A stretch of DNA of 64,000 nt, taken from the NCBI GenBank assembly GCA_032717465.1, contig CM064670.1, forward strand, positions 19,066,439 through 19,130,438, written 5' to 3'. The translations under genes and the position numbers were made by a program. The stretch's first letter is position 1, and the number at the start of each line of letters is the position of its first letter. The DNA is from Coenobita brevimanus. Its lineage: Eukaryota; Arthropoda; Malacostraca; Decapoda; Coenobitidae. Below the pieces are notes generated by a model. The model had not been told where the DNA came from and did not search any database. It saw only the letters and a list, made by a program, of their open reading frames with translations. This document shows, piece by piece, positions 52,091 to 63,575 of the stretch.

Positions 52091-54399
52091 TAGCCTACTC
52101 TGTAACAAACAGCCTCAAGAGGACCATAAGGTCTGTTGCTGTTTGCTTTCCTTTGTATCCCCTTTGTACTCCTTGCAGCCCCACAACCTCACTTCTAATT
52201 CTCTCTTCCAACCTATAACCTGTCATCCTTTCTCCCCTCCTATAGCCTAACCTGCTGTTCCAAACCTAAAATCTGTTCTTCTCTCTCGCAGTTTATAACC
52301 TATCCTTATCTCTATCAAAACTTTAAGTCGAACAGTGTTCCCGTCTGGTTAAAAGACTCCTTAGCACGCCTTTCTTACCAGTTTCCTTCTACATACAACA
52401 CGCAATTATTTTCTTGCATAACCTTTAAACACTGTGTGGATATAACAAAAAGAAAAATATATACGGTTCAATAGTAAAATGGTTAAGAATTATGTGGTAG
52501 AAATCCTCCCAAGGCCACAAAACGGGTGCCCATTAATCTCTACTCTTCCAACGGTTCACCCTTTCCTTGTCCTTATTTATGTGAGATTTGGGCCCGTAGA
52601 TTTTCCATCAGGATTTCAGGTTGATCTTAAAGACTCCGTATTGCTACTGGATGCTTTATTGGGAGCCTAGATGTTACACCCACGGAGTTTAGTTGATCTC
52701 TAACTCTCATACAGTCTTTCAGGGCAAAGGTAGAGAGCTTCCTTTGTGTATGTTGCCCAATGTCACAACTACACTGGTTACCCACAGAACTGTCTAGCAG
52801 AATCTGTAAGAGGTCTGCTGGCCTCAGTCTGACTAAGGAACACCTTTGTCCGACACAAATGCATCAGCAAAAAAACATCCATTCGCTTACATTTCTCCCC
52901 CCCCCCCAGTCCACCTTGGGTAAAGCAGATGCCCCTCAACATTTTTTTTTAACAGATACAAAGACAATTTTAATAGTAAAATAACACTAATATGATAAGA
53001 AAATTACATGACAGTATATTATAATGATTATATGAATAAGTCAACAGGGATAATATCTAACTTAATACACACAGAATGATACCATACTGATAATGCTAAT
53101 GATGAATAATAAAATCACATAACAGCTAGATATACAGGAATCACAGTGGTATCGCGAGAGAATAAGGTCTCGTAATAACCAAATAGTGTTCACATAATTA
53201 GTTGGGTGTCCACACGTCTTCACACAAATAAACACTGTATAGTACTGGTGGAGTGGGCCGTGGTTTCCCTGTTTTATCATACTCTCATTCAAACTTCTCC
53301 ATCTTCACTGTCGAGTTGCAAGTTCTCGTCACTTTGACATTGAACAAGTTTCATTGTTTTCCTTGTTCCATGTTGTAATCTAATCTCATGGGGTCTCTTT
53401 TTCCATACATTTAACAGCAATGACCAAAAACCACCATAAACAAAAATCCTAGTAGAGTGAATGTAATAGGAGGATATAAAAAATAGAGGCTTAAAAAGGA
53501 GTGATGCAGGAAGTGAGACATCTGAACATTCACAAACCCAGAATTGATTAGGTAAGCAGTCATGTCTAGCTGAGGAGAGAAGATACCCACACTATCAATG
53601 AGGAAAATAGAAGACATATTTATGGTGCCAATATTTCAAAATTATGGGAACGAATAGCATAGTGTTGACGGGTTGGGTACGCAGAGAGGTAAAATTACTT
53701 GACAGGGCAACAGTCTAGGGCAATGTAAAGACCAGAAGCTTCGAGTGACTGAACAAGAGTGTTCGGACAGGTAATACTAACAGATGACGGTGTACGAAAA
53801 TGAAAGTAATGTACCAAGGTTTGGGTGAGTATGGTATGGAAAACGGACACCTTGGAAGCAGGAGTGAAAAAAACATGTCGAACCAATAGTCTTGCCCGAG
53901 AGGTTACGTACTAAGGCATTCTCACGAGGGGCAACTGTGATGGGAAGGATATTAAAGAGGAATGATGGACATAGGCGGAAGGACTGAGTAACAGATGAAC
54001 AGATGAACAAAACCACAGACATATGGTAGTGAGATAGGAGAAAAAACTCAGAGTACACAGATGCAGTATAAAGAGTATCACTGTATGGTAAAGGGAAGGG
54101 AATCAGTTGGATGAGATCAAAGATGACTGCAGTATGAACATGAATATGGACCATACTAGTCGTGGAAAAGAAAGGAAGGTAGCGTCTAGTACAGGAGAAT
54201 ACTGTACAGTTTTAGACTTGAGAATGGAAAAATAGGGTCAAGACTAACAGTTAGTGCGCGCCCACTCCAAAACTAAACGAAGGTCTAACATCTGAACTCC
54301 ACCTTTGTCCGACACAGATGCATCAGCAACAAAACATCCGTTCGCTTACATTTTAACAGTGTATGCCCACTTTCACTTTCTCCCCCTTCTTATTCCGTT

Positions 54400-54434
<35 letters not shown>

Positions 54435-54939
54435 TCATGTGCTCTTTCCCTGTCCTTGTCTGATGGACCCTTCCTCCACTCCTTTTTACAGCCATTACTC
54501 GAGTAACCTAAATATATTTACTCTCATGATCGTAGGCAAACCAGTCATATGCTATCTGGTAGCTAAGACTCGACCTCGAAAGATCAATTACTTGGGATCA
54601 TATTCATTAACTTTTCTGAGATGAAGTTGCAAATTATAAGACTGCTTGTTTGAACATGCTCTTCACTCATACGACTATTAAGCACTTCAACACAAAATTA
54701 CAATGAATTTTAAGTAGAAATACGGCACAACAATGATTCCCGATAAATAATAACTGTCACTAGGACTTTCTTCTCATTGAAATTAAATAACATCCCGCAT
54801 GAAGATGGCCCATAGTGTTTTGTACGCCTCTGAACTACTTTGCGCTTTTTCCCTCGCCTCCCTCCCTCCCACCTTCCTCCCGGTGTAACACGTGTCGCAA
54901 TGTTCCCATACGGCTTTACCCTCCCGTGACTTCCTGCCG
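52091..54939. other. Unrecognised region with a 55-bp spaced direct repeat
   Basis: No gene was recognised. CACCTTTGTCCGACACARAT and the following ~35 bases occur at 52841-52895 and again at 54300-54353, with a few differences, enclosing ~1.4 kb of unrecognised DNA. (CT)n at ~54404-54431. Minus-strand frames at 53411-53617 and 53777-54154 are Phe/Ser/Leu-rich and have no recognisable motifs. Confidence 0.45.
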
Positions 54940-55244
54940 GGGAGAGCGGTGTGAGGGTGTGCGGGTGTGAGTTAGGGTTAAGTGAGGCGTGGTTGTGGGT
55001 GTGGAGGGGAGAGGGTGAACGTGTGGAGAGGTGTGGATGTAGGTGTGGAGGGGTGTGGATGTAGGTGAGTGTGTGGAGGGGTGTGGATGTGGGTATGGGT
55101 GTGGAGGGGTGTGGGTGTAAGCAAGTTGAGGAAGGGCTGAGGGGGAATCTGGGTAAGGATGAGGGAGTGGTGTTGGAAATGAGAGTACTGGTGAGTGTGA
55201 GGGAGAAGTGTGGGTGTGGTGTGGGGGAGTGGAATGTGGTGTTA

Positions 55245-55245
<1 letters not shown>
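54940..55245. repeat. G-rich minisatellite (GTGTGGATGTAGGTG-type)
   Basis: Irregular units of GTGGAGGGGTGTGGATGT and GGGTGTGAG. It is G-rich on the plus strand, and the ORF over it is a shadow. (CT)n follows at ~55249-55283. Confidence 0.8.
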
Positions 55246-55283
<38 letters not shown>

Positions 55284-55286
<3 letters not shown>

Positions 55287-55764
55287 AAGTTTCTTTTTAT
55301 ATACAGAAAAGTGTGTTCTTCCGGATATTTCTCACGTGTCCTACTCCACCTTACCTCTCACTCCAGCCCTACCCAGAACCAGGTCTCACACAGCTACTGG
55401 CCCTTTTATATCTAACGATCCTTCCTGTGCTAGATTATATTGTCTGACAGTGGCAAGAATAAAGAATTATATTCCTTGTGGTTCTGAAGGGGTTAATTAA
55501 TAAGTTTCTTTTCGCTAATTCCATGTCAGCATGAGCCTGAACAAACACTTCACAGTTTCAAATAACATAGTTTTCTCTCGCTACATGACAGGAAGAAGTA
55601 GTGTAAGTTCTTATATGAAATGCAGAGTATACTCTACCATCAGTTCTTATGTGCAATATACAGTAGGCTACACCAGCACACCTGAGGTCAGTCTGTACAG
55701 ACATCTCCTGGCGTTCCTGATTTAGCTAGCTGTACCTGCCTGTTGAGAGAATTGTCAGTGAGTT
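55284..55764. other. Unrecognised sequence before CR1 2
   Basis: Nothing recognised. It may include the distal 5' UTR of the LINE that follows. Confidence 0.4.
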
Positions 55765-56018
55765 TAGTGACCTGTGATAGTGTTGTGCTAGTGTGCTGTA
55801 GTGACCTGTGATTGTGTTGTGCTAGTGTGTTGTAGTGACCTGTGATAGTGTTGTGCTAGTGTGTTGTAGTGACCTGTGATAGTGCTATGCTAGTGACCAG
55901 AGACTGTTGTGCTATTGTGTTGTCGTGTTCTGTGCTAGTGTTGTACTAGTGACCTGTGCCAGTGTTGTGCTAGTGACCTGTGACAGTGTTGTGCTAGTGT
56001 GTTGCAGTGACCTGTGGT
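55765..56018 (+). repeat. 34-bp tandem repeats just before LINE ORF1
   Basis: Units of GTGACCTGTGATAGTGTTGT, then GCTAGTGTGTTGTA, start at 55767, 55801, 55835 and 55869 (exact 34-bp period), followed by shorter variants to ~56018. The ORF1 ATG is at 56042. Repeated leaders of this kind can act as LINE promoters; that is inference. Confidence 0.85.
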
Positions 56019-56041
56019 ACCTTTATGTGATTTTGTAAGTG

Positions 56042-56816
56042 ATGGCTTCCTCTACGGAGAGTTGTGTCGCCGCTGCAAGTTTTGAGAAGGACTACCTTGA
56101 GTTAAAGGAAGAACTTCTCAAATTAAAACGGGAGGTACAGGTTCTCAGGCAGGAGAAATCACAAATGAGGGAATTGTTGGAGGAGATGCTGGAGGAGAGA
56201 GAAAAAGGCTGAAGGTTGGACACACATGTTCACAAGAGTGCAACAAAATTTACCCTCAAGAAACAAGCGGAAACAAAAACCACACGTTACGTGACGAATG
56301 TCAAGGGAAGGCAGAGAGGGAAGTAGAAAAGGATGGTGAAAGTACTTCCCTAGGAATCCTCAGATCATGAAAGGTAAGAAAAATGTTGTCATTATTAAAG
56401 ACTCCCAGGTAAGATACTTAAATAGAGCAGTGTGTCTTCTGGGGACCAAATGTGTCAGGAAAAAAATCAAATATCGTGAAGAATAGTGAACACAAACCCA
56501 CTGTCTGCCTCAGTGTAGGAGGCAACGATATTGGTAAGGTGGAAGTGAGGTACTATGGCGGTAGTACCTGTACATGGATATGATGGAGACGGTCAGTGAG
56601 AGGGGAGGGACCCCTGTAGAAGTCGGTGTTCTGCTTGAGAGGTGGGTTGGAAGGGAATGGTTGATAAGGGTGATAGGTTTTAACTGCCGCCTTGAAAGGT
56701 ACTACAAAGTTAATGTAATACCTAACACACACAGCTTGGACCAGTTTATGGACGGAGTGTCATGCATAGTTGAGATGGGACTTATCTTAGTAGGCAGGGA
56801 TTACTGTTTTAGCTAG
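56042..56816 (+). pseudogene. CR1 2 ORF1 remnant
   Basis: ATG at 56042 opens a 56-codon frame with a strong coiled-coil pattern (LELKEELLKLKREVQVLRQE, MRELLEEMLEER), then TGA. Downstream, esterase-like traces remain in shifted frames: VVIIKDSQVRYLNRAVC (where GDS would be expected) and SVGGNDIGK (the Asn block). A piece at 56574-56816 holds the NCRLERYYKVNVIP region. It is non-functional. Confidence 0.65.
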
Positions 56817-57129
56817 AATGATAGATAAGGAATTAGAGGGTTTTTATCGAGGTTGAAAGAAGTACAGGAAGTTGTAACAACTCCACTCAGAAATCGTTAT
56901 CATCAGGCTTGGATATATGCATCGAGACTTGCAAAGATAAGAACAGTTTAACCATTAGTGTAGATACATCCATTCTGGCACCTCAGAATGAGCAGGCAAT
57001 GACAAAGGACAAAACAAACGATTATATATAAGCGATATGTGACAGTATAAAAAATTTTTATATTAGTGAAGTAAAGAGTTTCCCAGTTATTAACAAAGAA
57101 ATAAAAATAAATCCCAAAGTAGAGTTATA

Positions 57130-57790
57130 ACTACTGATAATAATTTGAAAGTGTACTACATAAACAGCAAGAGTTTACGTAATAAAATGGATGAATTGAG
57201 GGATTTAAACTGTACAGAGAAAATAGACATTGTTATTATTGGTGGAACTTGGATGAATACAAACACTCGAGAATTTTTAACAGAATATCAGGGCTGTAAT
57301 ATTTTTGTGTCAAACCGTCTTGGAAGAATGGGGGAAGGGTAACTATTTGTGTAAAGGATCCTTTAAACTGTTACAATAAAGCCGACATTAAAGTAAACAT
57401 GGACTCAGAAAGTGTCTGAGTTGAAATTATAACAACAGGGAGAAATTAGTTGTAGAAACTATTAACAAATCTTCAGAATTAAGTAGAACAAATAGTAAAT
57501 ACCTTTGGGAGGAAATCAGGAATGAGTCACAGTCCAGCTGAGTAATAATTGTAGGGGATCTTAACCTGCCAAGAATAGATGGGCAATATCAAACAGGGGA
57601 TGCAGAGTCAGAGGAATTTCTAGTGGTAGTGCAGGATAATTTCCTTTATTAGTATATCATGGAGCCCACCAGGGGTAATAATATTCTAGCTTTGGTTTTA
57701 TCTAATAAAGAAAGCATCATTAGTGATATAGAAGTTGGTGGACGACATGATAATTGCGATCATGAAGAAATTAAGTTCAAATTTATTTGG
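57130..57790 (+). pseudogene. CR1 2 ORF2 endonuclease remnant
   Basis: VYYINSKSLRNKMDELRD and DIVIIGGTWMNTNTREFLTE match the first blocks of APE-type LINE endonucleases (the usual TET is GGT here). After a frameshift near 57340, VIIVGDLNLPRIDG and EPTRGNNILALVLSN follow, with stops. The catalytic pattern is partly lost. Confidence 0.75.
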
Positions 57791-58069
57791 TATGTCTGAT
57801 CTTTTGAAAATCCCTCGACCGCTCCTACCTTTCGTCCAGGAGATTTTGATGGATTAAGAGCTTATTTTAGAACCGTATTCCATGGGGAGACTAGTTACTT
57901 TAGGAACAGCCAGGTCAACAGGGAACAACAGGTCACGGGTGAGGGGCAGGAAACGGGTGGGAACGTATGCCAGGTCACTGGGGAAGCCTAGGTCATAGGT
58001 AAGGGATAGGATATAGGTAAGAGTGTGGTTCAGGTAACGGAGATTAACTCAGGTCCAGTAACAAGCAGC

Positions 58070-59985
58070 CGTTTAGCCAACGAAAAATATGAGTTAGTAA
58101 ATATAATACACATAGGCCAAGAACCATTTATAATGAATAATTCAGAACCAAAATGGTAAAACAACAGATTAAAATCTCTCATAGGCCGAAGAAAAAGAAT
58201 ATATAGAAAAATAAAAAATGGAAAGGAACACTTACGCAACCGGTACGCTATTCTGAATAGAGAAGTAAAGAAGGGGATAAGGAAAACAAAGCGAGGTTAT
58301 AAAATTAAGGTTGCTGGTCAATCAGAAGAAAACTCCAAGGTTTTTTACCAAATGTACCGTACAAAAAATAAAGATAGGATAAGACCTCTCAAAAATGGAT
58401 CAGGTAACACTACCAGTGAAGATAAAAAAAAAAAATGTGCTCCATCCTAAATAATTACTTCATCAATATTTACCAAGGAAAATCTTGACCTGGTCTTCAA
58501 GCAGCAAATATTCATCATGGTAACACGGAAAACATTCTCAGTAAAATAACCATTAGTAAGGAAACCGTATTGAAAAAAAAAAGTTAAAACCTCAGAAATC
58601 GCCAGGTCCGGAGGATTTATGCAAAAATCATAAATGAAACCAAAGAAGAGTTATGTCAGCCACTTTTAACATTATTTAATAATTCATTTAAGTTCAGGAG
58701 AAGTTCCAGGGGCGTGGAAGACCGCAAACATATTGCCCGTTTTTAAAAAGGGTGATAAAGCATCTGCGTCAAATTATCGTCCGATAAGGCTAACATCAAT
58801 ATGAGGAAAAATGCTAGAGTCAATTTTGGCAAATTAAATATGGGAACATTCAGAAGGATTTAATCTTATAAATGAAAGCCAGCGCGGATTCTGGCAAGGA
58901 CGATCCTACCTCACAAACTTGTTTTCATTCTTCTCGGAGGTCTATGAGGCGGTAAACAGCGACAAAGCTTACAATATTATTAACCTGGACTTAAGAAAAG
59001 CCTCTGATAGGATCCCACACAAAAGGCTAGTTAGACATGTTCGAGCAAGCGATATAGATGGCGATATCTTAAAATGAATAGAATGCTGGTTCAAGGGACG
59101 AAAACAGAGTATTAATAAATGGAATTAAGTCAGACTGGGGATTGGCAACTAGCGGTGTATCATAGGGATCAATACTTTGTCCCAAATTGTTTATTATATC
59201 TATAAATGATCTGTACTTAAGAATCAATAGCAGTATTAGTAAATTTGCCGAGGACACAGAAATAGTGCGTACCTATCATTAACTCGACTGATCACTGCCT
59301 TAACTTAGAAAAGGACCTCGATATATTGTCCAAATGGTCTAAAAATTAGCAAATGGAACTGAACGTTGAAAAATGTAAAGTACTAAATAAAACTTCGATA
59401 ACAAAGAAATTAATAAATCGGAATGCGAGAGAGATCTAGGAGTTATAGTTAGTAAAGACCTAAAACCATGGCAAGAGTGTATTAATGCAAGATACAGAGC
59501 AAATAGGGTCCTAGTATATATTTAGAGAAACGTGAGCAACAAGACATCAAAAGTAATACTGCAACTTTATCTAGCATTAGTAAGGCCACATTTAGACTAC
59601 GCCGTGAAATTTTAGTGTCCTTATTACAGAATGGATATGAATTCGTTAGCAAATGTACAGAGAAGAATGACAAAAATTATACATGATGTTCGGAACCTGT
59701 CATATTATTAAGACAAACTTAAAATACTAAATCTGCACTCACTAGAGAGGCGTAGAGTAAGGGGAGACTTAACTGAGGTATTTAAGTGGATGAAGGGAAT
59801 AAATAGGTGAGCATACAGAATAGAACTAGAAGTAATGGTTTCAAACTAGATCAATTCCGTTTTAGTAAGGAAACAGGTAGAAATTGGTTTGGCAACATAG
59901 TAGTAGACGAATAGAATAAGCTACCTAGTAATGAAGTTGCTACCACTTCCATTGAGAGTTTTAGACATAGGCAAGAAAATCATAC
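58070..59985 (+). pseudogene. CR1 2 ORF2 reverse-transcriptase remnant
   Basis: Scattered over frames with many stops: KNGKEHLRNRYAILNREVKK, the KTKRGYKIKVAGQSEENSK linker, SQRGFWQGRSYLTNLFSFFS, IINLDLRKASDRIPHKRLV (first catalytic region), then C-terminal ATTSIESFRHRQENH near 59940. The YADD/FADD region reads FAEDTE near 59241-59260, so even the active site is altered. It is an old pseudogene. Confidence 0.75.
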
Positions 59986-59989
59986 GACA

Positions 59990-59995
<6 letters not shown>

Positions 59996-60053
<58 letters not shown>
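59996..60053. repeat. (TA)n array between two LINEs
   Basis: Joins the 3' end of CR1 2 to the 5' truncation point of LINE copy D. Confidence 0.95.
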
Positions 60054-60057
<4 letters not shown>

Positions 60058-61802
60058 AAAATGTTCTGGAAAGAGGTGAAAAGAGTAAGACAAGGTGGAA
60101 GTGAAGTTAGCAGGGGAGTGAAAGATAAAAATGGTAGATTACTAGTTGAGAAGGGAGAAAAAGTGAGCAGATGGAGAGAACACTTTTAAGGAATTGTTGA
60201 ACATAGAGGATGGAAGCAATGCGAGTATAAGTGGCTCGGGAATGGCTGGGAGAAGGAGGGAGGTGAGAAGACAGGAAGAAATCAGTAAGACAGAAGTTGT
60301 GGAAGCAATGAAGAAAGTTAAATTGGGGAAAGCCCCAGGAATTGATGGAGTGTGTGGTGAAATGCTGAAGCATGGGGGAGAGATAGTAGTAGAATGGATG
60401 TGGAAGATGTGCAGATTGGCCTGGGAGGAAGGTAGAGTCCCGGAGGATTGGAAGTCAGGTATAATTATTCCCTTGTACAAAGGGAAAGGGGAAAAAGAAG
60501 TGTGTGGTAATCATAGGGGCATTTGTCTTCTTAGTATAATAGGAAAAGTGTATGGTAGGATACTCATTGACAGAGTTAAAGAAAGAACAGAGAAATTAGT
60601 TGGAGAAGAACAGGGAGGCTTTAGGAAGGGAAGAGGTTGTGTAGATCAGATATTCATTCTTAGATCTTTAGTGGAAAAGTTTCTAGAGAAGGGAAAGAAG
60701 ATGTATGCGGCTTTCATGGATTTGGAGAAAGCTTATGACTGGGTGGATAGACAAGGATTATGGAAAGTGTTAAGAATATATGGGGTAGATGGGAAGTTGT
60801 TGAATGCTGTGAAGAGTATGTACGATGGTGCGAAGGCTGCAGTGCGTGTGGATGGTGAACTAAGTGAATTTTTCTCTGAAAGTTGGGTTGAAACAGGGAT
60901 GTGTCATGTCTCCATGGTTGTTCAATCTGTTCATGGATGGGGTAATAAAAGAGGTACAAGGTAGGGTAGTGGATGTTGGAGTGGCCCTGGTGAGAGAGGA
61001 TAGTGTTTGGAAACTCCCTGTACTGTTGTTTGCAGATGATACTGTGTTGTTGAGTGAAGACGAAGGGGAGCTGCAAAGCTTGGTAGATGAGTTTGGGAGA
61101 GTGTGTCAGAAACGGAATCTAAAGGTGAATGTAGGGAAGAGTAAAGTGATGGTCTTTGAGAGAGGTGAAGTCAGTGAATGTACGACGAGGTTGGACGGTG
61201 AGGAATTGGAAAATGTGAGTACGTTTAAGTATTTGGGTAGTGTGATGAGTAAGGATGGAGGTTTGGAGGGTGAAGTGCTTGAAAGGGTACAGCAGGGAAG
61301 AAGGGTTGCTGGTTCTTTGAAAGCAGTGATAAGAAACAGGGAAGTGAGCATGGAAGTGAAAAAGTTACTACATGATAGTACTGTGATACCAACTCTAACG
61401 TATGAAAGTGAAGCTTGGACGTTGTTGGAAGGACACAAGTCAAGAGTGAGAGCAGTGGAAATGAGTTATTTAAGAGGAGCCTGTGGAGTCACATGGAGAG
61501 ACAGGCTGACGAATGACGATATAAAGGAGCGTTGTGGTGTGGATGTGGATGTGATAGGAAGCGTTATGAGGAACACACTGAGGTGGTTTGGCCATGTGGA
61601 GAGGATGGAGGGTGAAAGACTGACGAAGAGAGTGTATGTGAGTGAGGTGGAGGGGGGAAGAGGGAGGCCGAGGATGAGATGGAGGGATGGGGTGGAGAGG
61701 TATATGAGAGAGGGGGGTGTGAGTTGGAAGCAGGGCAGTGAAATGGCGGGGGATAGGGCGACTTGGAGGCGATTTGTTTGTGGCCACCCCAAACGGGATT
61801 GA
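60054..61802 (+). pseudogene. RTE-like LINE reverse transcriptase, two frameshifts
   Basis: It begins in the linker before RT (MFWKEVKRVRQGG, ending KVSRWREHF at ~60188, where an extra T creates TAA). The RT then runs from 60194: KLGKAPGIDGVCGEMLKHGG, CGNHRGICLLSIIGKVYGR, EEQGGFRKGRGCVDQI, YAAFMDLEKAYDWVDRQGLW (first catalytic Asp). After a one-base shift near 60890, GLKQGCVMSPWLFN and LLFADDTVLLSEDEG (active site, ~61027-61070) follow in the new frame. Thumb and C-terminal blocks then run to the stop at 61800-61802. All catalytic residues are present. Without the two indels it would be open, so it is young but inactive as read. The endonuclease is absent. Confidence 0.9.
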
Positions 61803-61826
61803 GGCGTCTGGCAATAGATAGATATA
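60054..61826 (+). mobile_element. RTE-like LINE copy D (longest copy)
   Basis: 5'-truncated at the (TA)n array and ending GGCGTCTGGCAATAGATAGA at ~61803-61822, then a TATA/TAGA-type tail. It contains nearly the whole RT and C-terminal domains. It is the reference for the shorter copies A, B and C. Confidence 0.92.
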
Positions 61827-61833
61827 TAGATAT

Positions 61834-61837
<4 letters not shown>

Positions 61838-61892
<55 letters not shown>
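61838..61892. repeat. (CA)n then (TA)n microsatellite
   Basis: (CA)n ~61838-61863, then (TA)n to ~61892, directly after the LINE tail. Confidence 0.95.
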
Positions 61893-61896
<4 letters not shown>

Positions 61897-61914
61897 CTCA
61901 TAACTAGTACCAAT

Positions 61915-62105
61915 TCATTCTTTTTCCTTTTCAGGTTACACTATGATAGTGTCCTTTTTCCTTTCACACTTTCCCATAAAATGTCCACGCCAGTTTTTCT
62001 ATACAGCGTGGTGTTCCTTCTGACTATATCCTGCCGGCTTCGGCTGGATTGTTTGGATGGGGGGGGGGAAGCCTTCTTCATTGCTATCCTTATCTCATTC
62101 AAGTA
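61915..62105. repeat. Interspersed repeat family E, copy 2
   Basis: Ordered match to 51895-52090: a CGCCAGTTTTTCTATACAGC-type block, GGATTGTTTGGATGGGGGGG and AAGCCTTCTTCATTGCTATC, then CCTTATCTCATTCAAG. Non-coding. Confidence 0.6.
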
Positions 62106-62732
62106 CACCTTTCTGCATTATCGACAGACAGCTTTTCGGTGATTAATGACAAAACTCAGAGCTCTGAACCAATGGAACATTGTTCGAAACAGACTGACAG
62201 AATATTACATCAAAATAACAGTACGTGAGACAAAGTGCAAAATAGTTGGATAAATGACATTCCTAATGACGGTGACACACAATAAATGGGTCAATACGAT
62301 AAATATCCTAACAATGAATACCATTAGTACGACAATTGTACAAAATGGAATCACATAGCAAAACAAGAACTTATATCCTCGTTTCATAGACGGTACCCAC
62401 AGTTGACATGTACCACAAAATGGTTGTTACCGCAAAGTACACTATGTAATGAGAGGTGCATACTGTAGTCTGATGTCCAAATACTGTAGATATGGTATGT
62501 ATATACAACCGTACACCCACAAACGGTACAGGTACCGTTTGTTGACAGAGATGCCCTGTACCTATTCCTGATACTGGCACTCAATCGTGATAATGATGCG
62601 CTGGCATCGTTACTACCAGGGACGTTTACGTTGTATGGCCCACGTCCACCTTGACAACAGTGTACTGTTGGAGAAATTTCTGCGCGGGACACCCCGTAGA
62701 AGGCAGCAGGAGCGGCAAATAATTTGATCTGG
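62106..62732. other. Unrecognised sequence with a small palindrome
   Basis: CAAACGGTAC-AG-GTACCGTTTG forms a perfect 10-bp hairpin at 62520-62541. Otherwise nothing recognised. Confidence 0.45.
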
Positions 62733-62734
62733 TA

Positions 62735-63392
62735 AGCCCCAGTCATACTGCAGGTACGACTTGTCGCAAACCTGAAAATCGCGAAACCAGTCCCCGACCA
62801 CAGAGGTCTCCGAGCAGTCGTGCCATCGATCGGCTACCGGTGGTCGTCCACTGTCCGTCCAGCGTCCGTCTAGTGGGTGGCCGAACGGCGACCATGGCCA
62901 GGTACACACAGGTCAAGACACTGACGGGTGGCCGGCCAGTCGTCGGCAGGCCGGCGACAAACGGCGGCCGGTCCACGTCCTGTCGCAGTTAGGCCGCGAC
63001 CACTAGACCGACACCAGCCGCGGATTGGCCGGCGGCTGGTCTTGGTCCAGCCCACCACCTGTCGCTCGACTAATCACTGGCTGGACGGTGGCCGGACTTC
63101 AACCACCACCCCGGACAGGAGGCTTGTGGACGGCGGCCGCCGCAGTCTAGTCATTGCCTTGACAGAGTGCGGACAGCCACTGCACAGAGCGGTCGGCGAC
63201 TGGCGACATCGGTGGTCGCGGGGAGGTTTTTCGTACAGCACGAAAAACCTCGCAACGATTTTTTGGTCGCCATGGTGGCCTGCGGCTAGACCGAGACATA
63301 TGAAGACTGGTAGTAAACCTCACCAAAACCACCCACGACATGCAGGTCGCGGGTGGTTTGCGATAAGTCGTACCTGCAGTGTGACTGGGGCC
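62735..63392. mobile_element. GC-rich 658-bp TIR element (MITE-like)
   Basis: The terminal inverted repeats are 38 bp with three mismatches: 62735-62772 starts AGCCCCAGTCATACTGCAGG, and the other end, read on the minus strand from 63392, starts GGCCCCAGTCACACTGCAGG. Both sides are flanked by TA (62733-62734 and 63393-63394), a possible target duplication. The interior is GC-rich with many GGTCG, CCGGC and GGCGAC words, unlike the AT-rich surroundings. It also has a perfect 12-bp hairpin GAGGTTTTTCGT/ACGAAAAACCTC near 63222-63250. Frames inside are Arg/Pro-rich and show no transposase motif. The superfamily is not assigned. Confidence 0.82.
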
Positions 63393-63404
63393 TAACAGTG
63401 TTGG

Positions 63405-63575
63405 GGGTAAAGGAGGGATGGGACGTGCGGGGTGGGTGAGGGATAGAGGTGGTAGTGGAGGGTAGCTGTGTGGTGGGAGGGGTGGGACGTGAGGGATGGG
63501 GAGGTATTGGGAGTAGCTGTGTGTTGGGAGAGATAGGAGTGGGGGTAGCGGAGTTTTGGGGAGAGGCTTAGTAGC
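63405..63575. repeat. G-rich degenerate tandem repeat
   Basis: GGGATGGGACGTGCGGGGTG-like and GGAGTAGCTGTGTGTTGGGA-like units, with two or three imperfect copies. Pro-rich minus frames here are shadows. Confidence 0.65.

Larger units (their letters stand above)
55765..59995 (+). mobile_element. CR1-like LINE 2, strongly decayed
   Basis: A 5' tandem-repeat leader, ORF1 remnant (56042-56816), ORF2 endonuclease (57130-57790) and RT remnants (58070-59985), ending at a (TA)n array at 59996. It has the same general type as CR1 1 but is far more broken. A short internal tandem repeat (57895-58050, AGGTCACGGGTGAGGGGCAG-type) interrupts ORF2. Confidence 0.82.

Noticed and set aside
53411..54154. Minus-strand hydrophobic ORFs as host genes
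   Set aside because: No recognised domain, no splice structure, and overlapping frames of similar length.
62613..63395. Arg-rich proteins encoded in the GC-rich element
   Set aside because: Several overlapping frames on both strands look alike; the cause is GC-rich composition, and no transposase motif is present.
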